Below are positions 45,285-56,936 of a DNA stretch of 64,000 bases, piece by piece. Each line of letters starts with the position of its first letter. Position 1 is the stretch's first letter. The stretch covers positions 38,963,827-39,027,826 of the forward strand of contig CM055106.1 of NCBI GenBank assembly GCA_029204225.1, read 5' to 3'. This DNA is from Diphasiastrum complanatum. Taxonomy: Eukaryota > Streptophyta > Lycopodiopsida > Lycopodiales > Lycopodiaceae. The notes beneath the pieces are model-generated. The model ran no database searches. It saw only the letters and a list, made by a program, of their open reading frames with translations, and was not told the DNA's origin. The position numbers and the translations under genes were made by a program.

Positions 45285-47545
45285 ATACATGTGATAAAGT
45301 TTGGTGGTGATGCTTGTTTCATTACAAAGGAAGAAATCTTGGTTGCTAGGGGCAATAGACAAGGTAGACTTTTCAAGCTTGATGCTTTTGTTATGGCTAA
45401 CAAAAAGGATGGAATGGAAAAGGGGACTGGTCTCAACTTTCCAAAGTTACCTTTTAGCATCAATAAGATTGGTGGATCTTATGCAAAGTCTAAAAAGCTT
45501 CCCTATGCTAGATCTAGGTCAAGATCTAATATGCTTCTTGGAGATGTTCATCTTTGTGCTAACTTGGCTAGTCTTGAGGATAATGATGGTGTTTCAATGG
45601 TTCTTCATGGCAAGTGCAAGTATGCAAAAGGTAAGGAGAGAGCTAACTTCATCAATGGAGGTGGTGAAGGTTCTTCCTTGGAAAAGATTGTTGTTAATGA
45701 TTTCTTTGATCATATGAAAAAAGATGCTGCTAGGTGCATTTATGAAGGAGGTGGTTCTTCTACATTCTTTTGTGATGAGTCCAAGAAAGTCATTTTTGTA
45801 GCAAGTGGAGTCAATGTCTTCATAAAGAGAGTAGATCAAATGGTTCTATCAAGAGACTTGGTGAGGGAGATAGTCACAAGTCAAGAAGAAGAGAAGTATG
45901 TGAAGAGTTCAAAGTAGGATGTACTTTGAATGATGTCATTATGAATGATAGTGAGGAAGAATCATTATCATATGAGTCATTACCTAAAACATTGAATAGA
46001 AGTTCTTGTTTGAAAAAAGAGAGTACTTCAATCATCCTTATGTTGAAGGTACTAATCATTTTTTTCATGGCTTCTAATGTTTTTGAGGTTCTACTTCTTA
46101 TGATGCAATCATTAAGAGAGATTCTTATGAAGAAAAGAGCAGTGGAAGATTGGTTCTTGGGAAGATCCAAGTCATGGATCTCACATCTCTTCATCAACTC
46201 AAAGGATTCTATGATTATGAATTGATCACTCATGATCGAGATGGCAAAAGGTTGGTTGGAGAAGACTACATGGAGCAAATCGAGAGACAATTTCTTCAAG
46301 GCAAGGGAGATCTCATTGGTGAGTTTATTGAGGTTTGTTATGGACTCAAGAAGACTGGATTTATTAGTTTTGATACTCATCTTCACCTACTCTACTTCAT
46401 GTTGGATGGAAAGTTTGAAATCTATCTTTTGATTTATGATGGTGACATTGGTGACATTGTTTTCACTAACCTTTATGGAAGATCAAGATCAAGCATTGAT
46501 GAGTTCTTGTTGGATCTAGATCATATGTTTGAGAGGGAGTATTTCCAGAGGTTCAGGTCTAAAGATATTCATATCTTTGATATCTTTGATGATCAAGAGA
46601 AAGGTAAGCAAGTGGAAGCGACTCACTTTGCTTTACTCACATGTTTTGGAGAAATTTCTTGTGTAGATGATGCTATGCAAGTGGATATTGGTTCTCATGG
46701 TTTTCATACTGGAAAATCAAGTAATGGATCTGGAAAACAAATTTTGTTCAATGACTTTGATGGTCAAGAGGAAGATCAAGAGGTTGGTCTCAAAGAGCTT
46801 CAACAACACAAAAGAAAAGGTGGCAATTTGGAACTAGTCAAGAGCATCAAAGGAAGGTTATTTGGCAAAGATGTTATGGATATGTTTTTGCAGCTTATTG
46901 AAGACTCAATAGGTCAAAGGAGCATCAAGGAAGTGTTGTTCAAGTTTACTTTACTTGTTCTATCTCATGTTTGAGCTATTTCATGTGGATGTGTGCAAAT
47001 TGTCAAGATATGGACAAACTAGCTACATTGTCTTGCAATATCTTATTGTTGGAGTTGTACTAGAATCCTTGGATGGTTTTGCTGATGGAAATGAAGCTAT
47101 TGGAGGTTCATTATGTCACTCGTTCATGGCCAAGTCATCAAGTATTGATGATATCTTGTGGCAAGATGGAGATGGAGGCTCATTCATGGAGTTTTATGGT
47201 GGAGACATATCAAGAAAAGGACAAAGTTGGAGGAGACAAGCAAGCAAATGGTCATCACTCACATTTATTGTTTGGTTGCTGTAATTTTTCAGAGAGTTCA
47301 AAGTTTGAAACATGAAAGAATCATTTCATTCACATTCTATTTGGTTCTTCATGTTCTAGTTATATCTTGATGTGTAAAATTGATGTAAGAAATAGTGAAA
47401 CATCCAATTTGGACACTATTCTCTATATCAATTATGAAAGATACTTTAAAACCTTAGAAAGGAGACCTATACTTAGGATGGAGATCATTCTAAAGTTGGA
47501 TCAAAGTAGTATGGTTAAAACTATGCCAAAACTAGTTGAAGAGGG
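45285..47545 (+). pseudogene. Rearranged pol-like region with long open frames
   Basis: The end of the protease/GAG-pre-integrase region is readable (FGGDACFITKEEILVARGNR). After that, open frames 45201-45917 (238 aa), 46150-46974 (274 aa) and 46955-47284 (109 aa) match no intact pol domain. Weak traces suggest strongly altered pol: CYGLKKTGFISFDTHLHLLY could derive from the RT block YGLKQ...W, and LLIYDGDIGDIVFTN from LYVDDIIFTG, with YDGD in place of YVDD. Integrase blocks are not seen. Given the insert age implied by its LTRs, such long frames are surprising. It could also be captured unrelated sequence. Confidence 0.4.
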
Positions 47546-47547
47546 AG

Positions 47548-48153
47548 TGTGAGAGATTTCAACTAGTTTAGTCTAGTTTAGTCATCTTTTGGTAAATTGT
47601 CAATATGAGGCCAAAACTCATTTTAGACTTAGAGATAAACTTTTTGAAGTTATATTAGTTTAAAATACATTCAATAAACACTTTTTGAAAGTGTGAGAAA
47701 GTTGGTAGTTGAGTTTGAGAGAGATTCAAATTTGAACTTTGAGTACATTGAATCTAGTCTCAAAAATAGTAGGGTTTATATTTTGGAGGGAAAGCCAAGT
47801 GGCCAAATAGGGTTTGGACACTCTATAAAAGGATGTAACTTGTGGAGAGACACATCTTCTCTCTTATATCTCTCATTTCATCATTATAAATGGTCCTCTT
47901 TGGGTTCTACTACTCATTGGTGCACTCTCATGATGTTATCTTGCAATCTTGTGTGTAGAATGCTCATATTTTGCTATTTTCGGTTCCACACGTGTGAAAT
48001 ATAGTAAGGTACTATAATTGTACAGACATCAACTATATTTTATGTTTTGGTGCATGTTTGATCAGTATCTCTTAGAGTTTGCATCTCATTTTGTATGTAG
48101 ATGCTGATGTTTCTACATTGGCAGGATTGTTGGTTTGCCCCTTATTGTAACCA
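47548..48153 (+). repeat. Right LTR of the nested copia derivative
   Basis: 606 bases, TGTGAGAG to AACCA, preceded by the polypurine tract AAGAGGGAG and followed by the target duplication. CTCTATAAAAGGATG near 47821 is a TATA box. The first 379 bases match the left LTR; the last 227 do not align with the DNA following 43644. Confidence 0.8.
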
Positions 48154-48158
48154 AAGAT
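48154..48158. repeat. Target-site duplication, right copy
   Basis: AAGAT, identical to 43261-43265. Deleting one copy plus 43266-48153 restores the reading frame of the minus-strand copia. Confidence 0.8.
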
Positions 48159-50389
48159 TTGGGACATGGATTAGATCTTGAATGATCTTAAATCCTTCAC
48201 AAAGATCACATCTCTACTAACAACATTCTTGTCAGTAGAGGGAAGATATACTTTGTATGCTTTTTTAGTAGATGCATATCCTACAAAAATTCCTTTAACA
48301 ACACTAGGATATTTCTTCTTCCTAGTCTCTAGAGGTACATGCACAAAGCATACACAGCCAGAAATCCTAAGATAATCTACCTTAGGCTTTTTCTTATACA
48401 ACATCTCAAATGGTGTTCTACCTTCTATTGCAAGATTAGGAAGTCTATTACAAAGATAGTTTGCACATGCAACTGCTTCTCCCCAAAATTCTTGAAGCAA
48501 AGAAGCTTCTAGCCTAATGGATTTTGCACATTCACACAAAGTTCTATTTTTTCTCTCAGCAACTCCATTTTGCTGAGGAGTATATGAACAAGAAAACTCT
48601 CTTTGTATTCCCTCTCTCACACAAAAGTCTTTAAACTTATTGGAGGTGTATTCATCTCCACTATCACTTCTCAAAGCTTTCAACTTGAAAGAAAATTGCT
48701 TTTCTACATAAGCTTTGAAAGTAAAAAAAAACATTATAAACCATGGCTTTAGGAGACAACATATAGATCCAAGAATATCTTGTATAATCATCTACAAAGG
48801 AAACAAAACAATTTGCTCCTCCTTTGCTCTTAGTTGATGAGAAATGAACATCAGAGTCCACGAGTTCAAATGGTTGCTTTGTTTTGATGCTTGATTTAGG
48901 AAAAGGCCTTCTGTGTGATTTTGCCAAAACACAAGATCCACAAGGTTGAAGCTCCTTTGACAGTGTCTTTGGTAGTCCAACAACTTTTCCTTCTTTAACC
49001 ATAGATTGCATGCCTTTGAAATTGGGATGTCCCAATCTCTTATGCCACAGATCCTCCTGAAGAACCTTGTTCTCATAAGCAATATCTAAAATGTTAGCAC
49101 TCTCCCTAGAATATAGTTTGTACAGCTTTCCAATTCAAGATCTTCTAACAATAACTTCATTTTCTCTTGAGATTATACACTTGTCAACTTGAAACTTGAC
49201 ATCCAATCCACTATCAAACAACTGTCCTACACTATTGAGATTTTTGGTTAGTTTAGGTACATAAAGTACATCATGTAAGCAAAACGATTTTGATGATGAT
49301 GCATGCAGTGGAATACTTCCTATTCCTTCAATTCTACACTCTACATCATTAGCAGTATAGATTGATATTTTTGCACCTAGATATGGCATGAGACTAGTGA
49401 AAGAGTTTCTAGAACTAGACATATGGGAAATAGCCCCACTATCTATCCACCAGACTTCTTCATTCTTGAAAGGAAAAGATGAAAAACTAGACATCATTAA
49501 AGAATCCTCTCTTTCACTCTCAACACCCTCATACTCATCCTCATTAGTAAGATTAGCTTGCTTAGATTGGTTCTTCTTCTTGAAACAATTTGATGCATAG
49601 TGTCATTTCTTGCCACAGAAAAAACACTTGATCTTTGACAACTTCTTCTTGCCACTGGATGTTGCAGCTTGTGAGGATTGATCCTCACCACTTTCTTTGG
49701 CTTTGTCCTTCTTGAAGTGTTGTTGACCTTTGCCCTTGCCTCTTGACTTGTCTCTGATGAAGAGTGCTTTGTCATCTCCACCATCTTTCAATGAAAGTAT
49801 ATTGATCCTCAACATCTTGTTCTCTTGTCTGCTTCTTCAACAATGAGAATACCTTGCAGTGTCTAACAACATAAGTCTGCACAATATTGTCATACTCATC
49901 TCTAAGTCCATTAAAGACTACTTGAACAAGTTTAGTGTTCTTAAAAGCATATCCAATACCAGCTAACTCTTGATGAAGATCCTTTAACACTCATTACATA
50001 TGATGAGGCACTCTCATCTACTCTCTGATAACTTAGAAAGATTTGGTTTCTAAGTGTAAGCAATTTAGAAGTTTCTTGATTTCATAGATTGTTTTTAGAG
50101 TATTCCAAGCTTCCTTGGTAGTGGTGCATGTACTGATCTCTCTTAACACTTCATTTGTTACATTCATTTTTATAGAATGAAGGGCAATTTTCATTTTTTT
50201 GTTGAATGTTGCAGCTTCATTAGGTGCTGCAGGTTCTTCTTCAGCTCCACTCACAATGTCCATTACATCCTGTAGAATCAATAATGATTCCATTCTAATC
50301 TTCCACATTGCATAATTGAAAGATGTTAATCTCTCACTGTGCTCCAAGAAATGTGATCGAGGAACACACTTTTTAAACAAAACTATCAC
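48159..50389 (-). pseudogene. Copia gag-protease-integrase, left part of the split element
   Basis: From right to left: gag start at 50389, core NYAMWKIRMESLLIL and ITNEVLREI-type block (50389-50033); VQVVFNGLRDEYDNIVQ (49990-49772); zinc knuckle CFFCGKK.HYASNC with a stop before His; protease WWIDSGAISHM and VLYVPKLTKNLNSVGQL (49497-49135); pre-integrase LGHPNFKGMQSMV and CGSCVLAKSHRRP; integrase VDDYTRYSWIYM, LRSDSGDEYTSNKF, YTPQQNGVAERKNRT and GRTPFEMLYKKKP, ending SRDVIFVKDLRSFKI and a stop at 48171. The catalytic Asp and Glu contexts are present. A frameshift lies at the T/A run near 48722-48731. RT continues at 43260. Confidence 0.9.
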
Positions 50390-50427
50390 TCACTTGTTGT
50401 CCTCATATCTGGTTGTCCATAGGAACA

Positions 50428-50770
50428 TCACCCACGTTGCAACGAACAAGCATAGTCATCAAACAAGATTCTTTGTTGTATTATCATGTTTTCCTTCAGC
50501 ATCATACTTTGTTTTGAATATCCATTTGCATGGCCCATCGGATTTCGATCCTTTGGCAGCTCTGTTACAGTCCATGTCTGATTCTCAATTAGAGAATCGA
50601 ATTCTGTGTCCATCGCGGCTTTCCATTAATCAGCATCTTGAGTTGACACTGCCTCTAATATAGTGCATGGTTCTTGCACAAAGTAGCAGGCGCTGGATCA
50701 TTCATAAATCGGGATGGATGCTATTTGGATTGATTCGATCTTCTGGGTTGAACTTTGATCCTCTTATGCC
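50428..50770 (-). pseudogene. Copia RT N-terminal fragment, different element
   Basis: Reads AAMDTEFDSLIENQTWTVTE followed by LPKDRNPMG and a shifted KTKYDAEGK-like piece. This is the copia RT opening (AM..E..SL..N.TW.L..LP....IG.KW). It lies directly behind the gag start of the minus-strand copia and belongs to another copy. Frames are broken after MGHAN. Confidence 0.7.
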
Positions 50771-50989
50771 ATTCGACTCGCTGAAGATCTAACAAACTGT
50801 TTGAGTATGTAGAACACCTCAATAGACAAATCTCGGTTCTACCAACAAAGTGCACAGTTTAATTGACAAAGGCTGAGAAACGAACTTGAACTCGAAACAA
50901 TTTTATTCTTGTTCAAACTTGAACTAGAAACATTCGTGAAACTGTCAACTATCGCAAAACTGTCAACTGCTGCAAACTGACAAACTATC

Positions 50990-51402
50990 CCACATGTGGA
51001 TCCTTGGTAGAGGAGTTAACTAAGTTAAGTGGACTTTCCATGCAACACCACTATAGGAACTCGAGCCACTTTGATGTAGGGAAACCTTGGCATGTTTTGG
51101 CATATTGTGAATAATGAGATTTTGGTATTTTGGACTCATTCTCTCTCTACCCGAGTATTCTAGTGTTGATTTTTTCTCTCTACTTGAGAGCAGCCTATTT
51201 TTCTCATATTGGGCACTTAGAATTATTTCTGACATTCATTCCTCATAGTGAGAAGTTAGTTTTTTCAGTCAAATGTATGCCATTGTGCTCTTGCCATAGA
51301 TTTTTCAAGTAATCTGTTCTCTGATCAATCTTGTGCAATCACAACACCTTAGTAAGTTCCTGTAAGGTGTGTGGTGAAGTCACGTGTGCTAAAAACTTCA
51401 CA
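50990..51402 (+). mobile_element. Copia-type LTR (right end defined, left approximate)
   Basis: It ends CA at 51401-51402 directly before the primer-binding site at 51403. The upstream 400 bases are non-coding. No partner LTR was found, so it may be what remains of a truncated element. Confidence 0.5.
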
Positions 51403-51414
51403 TGGTATCAGAGC
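51403..51414 (+). promoter_or_regulatory. tRNA-iMet primer-binding site
   Basis: TGGTATCAGAGC follows the LTR CA end directly. This is the standard plant sequence complementary to the 3-prime end of initiator tRNA-Met. Confidence 0.85.
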
Positions 51415-52170
51415 TTCATGCTTTGAAGAGGTGAGGGTGTATACATAAGAACAACAATGCCTTTGCTTGCAAGAACTCAGATTTGGGAGAGGAATCCAAA
51501 CTCGCTGACAAACAAGCCATCTGTGGATCATAAGTGGATCAAAACGAGCCTGATCTGCCTCAGTTGAGCCCTGTACGGACAGAGAACTCACACGTATGAA
51601 ATCAACCCTCTTTATTGAGTGATACTTCTCAATGAATGATCCAAATTTGATGTTCTATAGTTTGGTGGATAGGTATTGAAAAGTAGAATGTGTTGCTCGA
51701 GTTTCTAAATCAATTTGATTTATTTTTAGAAGAGTTTTAGGCAATTAGAGAATTGAGAGAGTACTCATCTCGTGGGAATGCCAAAGTGAGCACATATAGT
51801 CGGTGAGCAGCCCTTCCGCCTGTCAAAGAGGGTTAGTTCACTGGACATGTACCTAACTATGTCACGATGCTAGTTTTAGATGCTTCCTACTCTTTCTTCT
51901 AACACTACCACCCTTTAACACTACCCTTCCTACATTAACCACACACACATCAAGATGTAGAGTGCAAGGAGAGAGAGATAGAAGAATAGATAGGGGAAGT
52001 AGAGCAAAAGGGAGAGGAAGAGAGTGAGAGGGGAGGTTAGCTCATTTGCTCATTTTGCTTACTCATGGAGAAACATTAACTATTCAAATCAAAAACATGT
52101 AAACTAGAAAGCAAAGAAGCAATCATACACAAAATGGCATTAGCAAGTTTGGAATAGCAAATGAGAATGC
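51415..52170. other. Unassigned DNA
   Basis: No recognisable coding sequence follows the primer-binding site; expected gag is absent. A GA-rich stretch (AGAGAGAGATAGAAG and similar) lies at about 51960-52035. Confidence 0.4.
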
Positions 52171-52602
52171 TTCTTTCCAATATCGTATAGTTTCCTCCTC
52201 CTCATTAAGCATGGAAATATGATACAAAATGGTGCCTTTTTATCAATCGGGAAGGCCCTTGCCCCTTATTCCTATTGGTTACTCCTAATAATATGGACTC
52301 TAATCCACACCATTCACTTTGGGTCCGATCTAATCCAAGGGTCCTAAAAAAGTACATTAGAAATCACATGATACATGTGAGTTTCACTTTGGACCCAACT
52401 TTGTAAGTTTAGTCTAAGTTTATTAACTTGACATTGTGGCCTCAAGTTTTATTTAATTAACAATAGGGCCCAAGTCTTTTATTCTAATTACAACTTGACT
52501 TGTGTGCTCATTGGGCCATGGACTTACGCACGCAGGATGTTACGACCCTCGCAACTATTTCTATTTTTCCGACTTATTTATTTACAATATGTTGGGAATA
52601 CC
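52171..52602 (-). mobile_element. LTR of the minus-strand unassigned-ORF element
   Basis: Reverse-complement copy of 38190-38620, about 430 bases with few differences. On the minus strand it begins GGTATTCCCAAC at 52602, about 55 bases after the ORF stop at 52656, so it is the 3-prime LTR of the element read leftward from 62590. Confidence 0.8.
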
Positions 52603-52655
52603 ACCAATAGGACCCACGACCTGAAGTAATGTCGGTCCCTCGACACTCTGCCGGT

Positions 52656-53486
52656 TTAGTACAGGGTCCTCTTCATTCGCCTCTGATGGATGAGATATCT
52701 AGTGACGTCTTCCATGAATTCCAACCTTGATAGATTTTTCTTGTTCTTTTGAGTATGAAATGACTTATGTACACCTGTAAGCCAGGCTTGGTCGATCCAC
52801 TGTTGGAATCTGCTTGGCCAGGGATCGCCGAGTAAGCCCACTCTATAGTACACTTGCGCCACTAGTAATTGGTCTTCAACTTTTTTCGAGACCAGGGTGG
52901 TATTGGGATCAAAACAATTAGCCGACAAAAAGTTGTCCCATTTGGTGGGGACTCCCATAAAATTTTTTAAGTCTTGGGCGTATGTTGCGGCCGCGCAGAA
53001 CTGTTGGATCTGGGCAGGTGAGGTACTGTTGTGAGAACTGAATGAGAGCCCTCCTGGCATCTACGTTCGTTTTCCACTCGTATTGTGATTATATTCTTGG
53101 CCAATTATTTGTGTTGATCGTAATTTTTTCCAGGGGGTTGCCATACTCCGCCCATTTAGATCTTCGAGGGTAGGAAGGTAGTGGGCATTGACCCTTAACT
53201 GCCTGGGACTGGTGATGTACGCCCTAATGGCCACAAGATTCCATTCAAACTGTCGTTTTTGCCGTTCTGGCTGAGTGCCTAAAGTTGGGATGTAGGCCAA
53301 CTCATTGCCCTTGATCTCCTTTATTGTGACAGATAGTTGCCAACCGCTGCGTGAGCTTTCGTGTGGGAACTACGCCAGATAAGCGTTAATTTCATCCTCT
53401 ATCGAGGTTGGCTTCTGGAACGCACGGCTGGTGGAGATGGATCTTGAGCCCTGGGAGGAGGTGGCTTGCGTCTGGCTTGGATCTGG
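52656..53486 (-). pseudogene. Unassigned retroelement ORF, C-terminal part
   Basis: Same family as 9690-10558, and longer at its C-terminus. Order: FQKPTSIEDEINAYLA, FPHESSRSGWQLS, WNLVAIRAYITSPRQLRVNA, HYLPTLEDLNGRSM, then after a stop (53061-53063) KNFMGVPTKWDNFLSAN, VAQVYYRVGLLGDPWPSRF, WLTGVHKSF and a basic end QRRMKRTLY. All in one frame apart from two stops. The upstream part lies at 60005-61977 beyond the gypsy insert that begins at 53487. Function unknown; no enzyme motif is visible. Confidence 0.65.
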
Positions 53487-53980
53487 TGTTATGGCCATAT
53501 TCTGTTAAGGACATGGAATAGTCCTAATATGGTAGACCGGCTCTCCAGTGTCCGAGATTATTGGTCACGTCTAGATTTAATTCCACGTCGAGGCCTGTTG
53601 GTAACTAATGACCTTGAGAGGACCCAGACACTTTAGTTGAGACATATGGAGTAGTACATGTACGTGTGACTGATATAGGCAGGAGGTATGCATGAAGAGT
53701 TGTGACCTATTTATAGTTGACCTGCATGGGAATTGCATGTGCTCATGCACAGGATCCTACTCTCTATATATTGAAGTAGTGATTATTCCGTCAACGACTT
53801 GGTCTAGGTTACATGTTGAGCTCTTCTCCTCTTGCTATATCACATGGCATGGCTTGGAGGCTAGATCTAGGAGGTTTCTCCAAGAGGGATCCAGGATTGG
53901 TTGGGTGGTTTTGCTCCATTGTCTCTCTTGTTGTGTTTTTCTATCCTCATCTTAGGAGTTTTCCCTAGAGGTCATTACAT

Positions 53981-53992
53981 TGGTATCAGAGC
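53981..53992 (+). promoter_or_regulatory. tRNA-iMet primer-binding site
   Basis: TGGTATCAGAGC one base after the left LTR end (CA at 53978-53979), followed by CCGGCTAAGATG. It confirms the plus orientation of the element. Confidence 0.9.
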
Positions 53993-55230
53993 CCGGCTAA
54001 GATGCGATTTTTAGATGGGATGGAGAGGAAGTCTACATCAAATTGGAAGTGGAATGCACTTGGATTCACGTCCTGGATGGAGTGCTATTTTTTCAAGGAA
54101 AATTGGATTTGGATTCACTAATTCTTGGTTGTAGCATGCTTTTCAAACTTGGTGGTAGAGTGCTCTTCTCCTTGTTTGATTTTATCGAGATGCTATGAAT
54201 TAGTGTGGAATTCATTCTTATTTTCTGAAGCCTTGAAAAAAATTTCGTTTGAAGTAGAATAATCTACTTGAATAGATCCACTTTCTTGTTCAAATCTGGT
54301 TTTTAGGATGAATGATTTGCATGAGTCCATAATGGTTTGGACAGTTTGATTCAGATTGGGCAGCAAGATGTTTATTGATAGATTGACATGGAATCAATTT
54401 ATCCTGCATAAATAAACTGATTGCTATAGGAAATCTTGAATTTTTTTGGGTTGCATGTGAGGAATTAAGATTTTAAATGACTAATCCTCTTGTACTTTAT
54501 GCAAACTGGAAACTGAAACCATGGAATGGATTTGTAAATTGTAGATTCTCTAGAAAAGCAGATTTGGAATTGGAAAAAGTGTTGCATGCAGATAAACCCT
54601 GTATAACCTTCGTGTGATTGATACTCGTTGCCTCTGAGCAGAGTTATGTAAGGGTTTGGGTAATCCAGTAAAAGAGTTGCAAGGCATAGGAACTCGTTTT
54701 GGAACCTCAAGCTAGAAACTTGAATTCAAAAAAAAAAAAAAAAAAAAACTCTGATTGTTATCTCCAGTTAGTGGAAACGTCCACCTGTGAGCAGGCTGAA
54801 GCACTGTTCTGGGCTCAGGAATCAGGTTGAATAAGGGTTTGCAATGACCTCTATTCTGGTGCTGTCAGATTTGCTATTGTGATCCTTACAGAGTAACTCT
54901 GTTTGTGATGGAGAGTGTGATATGCATTGGGGGTCGCAATCATTGATTTGTCTGTAATTTATCTGATGCCAAAGCGCGATTGGAAGCCGTGGTCTCCAGA
55001 CAGCAGAGGGATTTGAGTGATTCGAGTTGATAGATAGCCGACGAATGGGCTTGTGAAGCGCTGGATTCCTGATTGGGGATGGACGCAAGATTGAAGAGGA
55101 GGCTGATTCGTGCAGTGATAGGTAGCCATTGGTAGCCATAGTGTAAATCCACCCTGTGGAAAGCGACCATGATCTGAGAAAAGAATTAGAAAACGCTCGA
55201 ACCATCCTCCTGACCTGCAAGAAAAATCTC

Positions 55231-55269
55231 TGTGTGTGTGTGTGTCTCTCTCTCTCTCTCTCTCTCTCT
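55231..55269. repeat. (TG)n(TC)n microsatellite
   Basis: About seven TG units followed by about twelve TC units, inside the gypsy element. A run of A lies at about 54729-54748. Confidence 0.9.
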
Positions 55270-56834
55270 GGAGGTCGCGGCTGGGCTGCCTCCTTTTCTG
55301 GGGAGATGGCGGCTGGAGAGGCATACCTAAATTTTTTAGGTTATGAGAGGCCTTTTGGGGTTTTCATTTTGAGTAAGCTTTTTGGATATTCTAAAGTTGA
55401 GGGACCGCAATTTGTGGAATTGCAGGTGTGTGCATGCTGGTCGATCAAGTTTTAAGAGCTTGACATGTAGTAACTTCAAAAATGGTTCCCAAAAGTGATT
55501 TTGAAGACTCAAAAAATTTGAGTTACTAGCTCCCAATGAGAGGAATTTCGGTTTCTTTGGGCATGAGTGTCAAAGTTGTGAACTCGGTTTTGGGTATTGC
55601 TTTCCGGAAAGAGGTAGAAAAAATTTGGTTTTTTCTTCTCTGTGAACAATATGCACGTATAAAGTCCTTATCAACTTGATAATCTACCTATAAGCTTAGC
55701 TTTTTGAGAACTTAATACCGTTGTTTTTGTGTGAAGCTATAGTAATCGGTTAAAATTTTATTAATTAGACTGATCTTGACAAAATAATGCTAGTGGGCTG
55801 GCTCTCCAGACAAGTACCTAGTTAGTGGGGATTTTGGGTCCCCGGTACTGAGCTTTTTATCGATTTAACTATGGAGTAGGATTACTCCCAGTAAATTGAG
55901 TTAAACGATAATTTTTATGGTTCGATTTTGATCTTTAGGATTGGGCAAATTAAAGCTTTTCAGATACTTCTTTAAGTAAATAATGGAATAAGGTCGTAAT
56001 TTTTTAGAGGTAGCTCTAGATTCGGTATTGAATATCGTAAAGAGTACCGGGATCCAAATTTTATTGATTTTTCATTAATTTCAGACAACTTTAACGCAAT
56101 AATGAAAATGATCTGTATGGTCAAAATGGAAGTAGCCTAGCATTTACTTGTGTCAATGGAGCTTTTGGGGCCTTCGCTAATGAAATTTTTCGGGTGACCG
56201 AAAAATCTGAGGAAGAAAATGAGACACATAAGTAGGTAAATGTGATAGTGTTGTATAATTTGGATTGGTTAATAATCCCTGTATAGAAATTGCATAGCAC
56301 CGGTATCTTGAATTCTTTAAGTTGAATTTATTTTGAATTCATTAGGTTGAATTTATTTTGGATATCTATAGGACCATGAGTTGACCCTATTTGTTATAGG
56401 AAATTGTGACATTGGAACGAAAATTACACATGGTTCACAATAGTACTGTAAAGAGCCTTATTCCTAAGAGTTAAAAATTTAAAAAAATGGTGGGAATTTG
56501 GTGAAAGTTAGTACCAACCAGGTGGTTGTTTATGTGATGGAAAAACCATGTGCAGATTCTTGTTAAATCACAATTTTGTTAATGGATTATTGCAATTCAT
56601 TAGGAACAAATATGGGGGTACTCCAGTATTTGGTGGAATAGATATGTGCATATCTGGTATTGGAAATCCAGATAGAGTTTTTAGATTTCTAGATTATCAG
56701 ATAATGCGATTAAAAATCTTCCTAAAAGAATTAAATTCCTTGTACCATTTCAGATATAGGTATTGGATATCTATTGGTTTATACTTCAGCTTTTGAATTT
56801 TTTCTTTTGATTTTTAATGAATACACTTGGGTTA

Positions 56835-56936
56835 TTTCAATTGTATTTGAACGAGATTTCTCGTCCATACTGGGGTCAATGCCTAGAGGTATTCTTAGAT
56901 GATATTATCGTCTACTGTGAGAACTTAAGGAAATGG
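56835..56936 (+). pseudogene. Gypsy RT active-site remnant
   Basis: The frame reads FQLYLNEISRPYWG, then CLEVFLDDIIVYCENLRKW. It matches the gypsy RT block FQ..MN.......F..VFLDDILVYS with an intact DD. The flanking sequence is too decayed to read. Confidence 0.8.

Larger units (their letters stand above)
43266..48153 (+). mobile_element. Complete 4.9-kb copia-derived element, nested
   Basis: Bounded by TGTGAGAG and AACCA, flanked by AAGAT on both sides, and inserted in the coding region of a minus-strand copia whose frame resumes across it. It has an LTR pair, gag, a damaged protease, then about 2.2 kb without recognisable intact integrase, RT or RNase H, and a polypurine tract (AAGAGGGAG) before the right LTR at 47548. 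It cannot move by itself. It is related to its host element: the gags align (LTSINYSTWKVRMESLLEM here, LTSFNYAMWKIRMESLLIL there). Confidence 0.85.

Noticed and set aside
46150-46974. 274-aa ORF as a host gene
   Set aside because: It lies inside the copia derivative between gag and the polypurine tract, so it is treated as part of the element.
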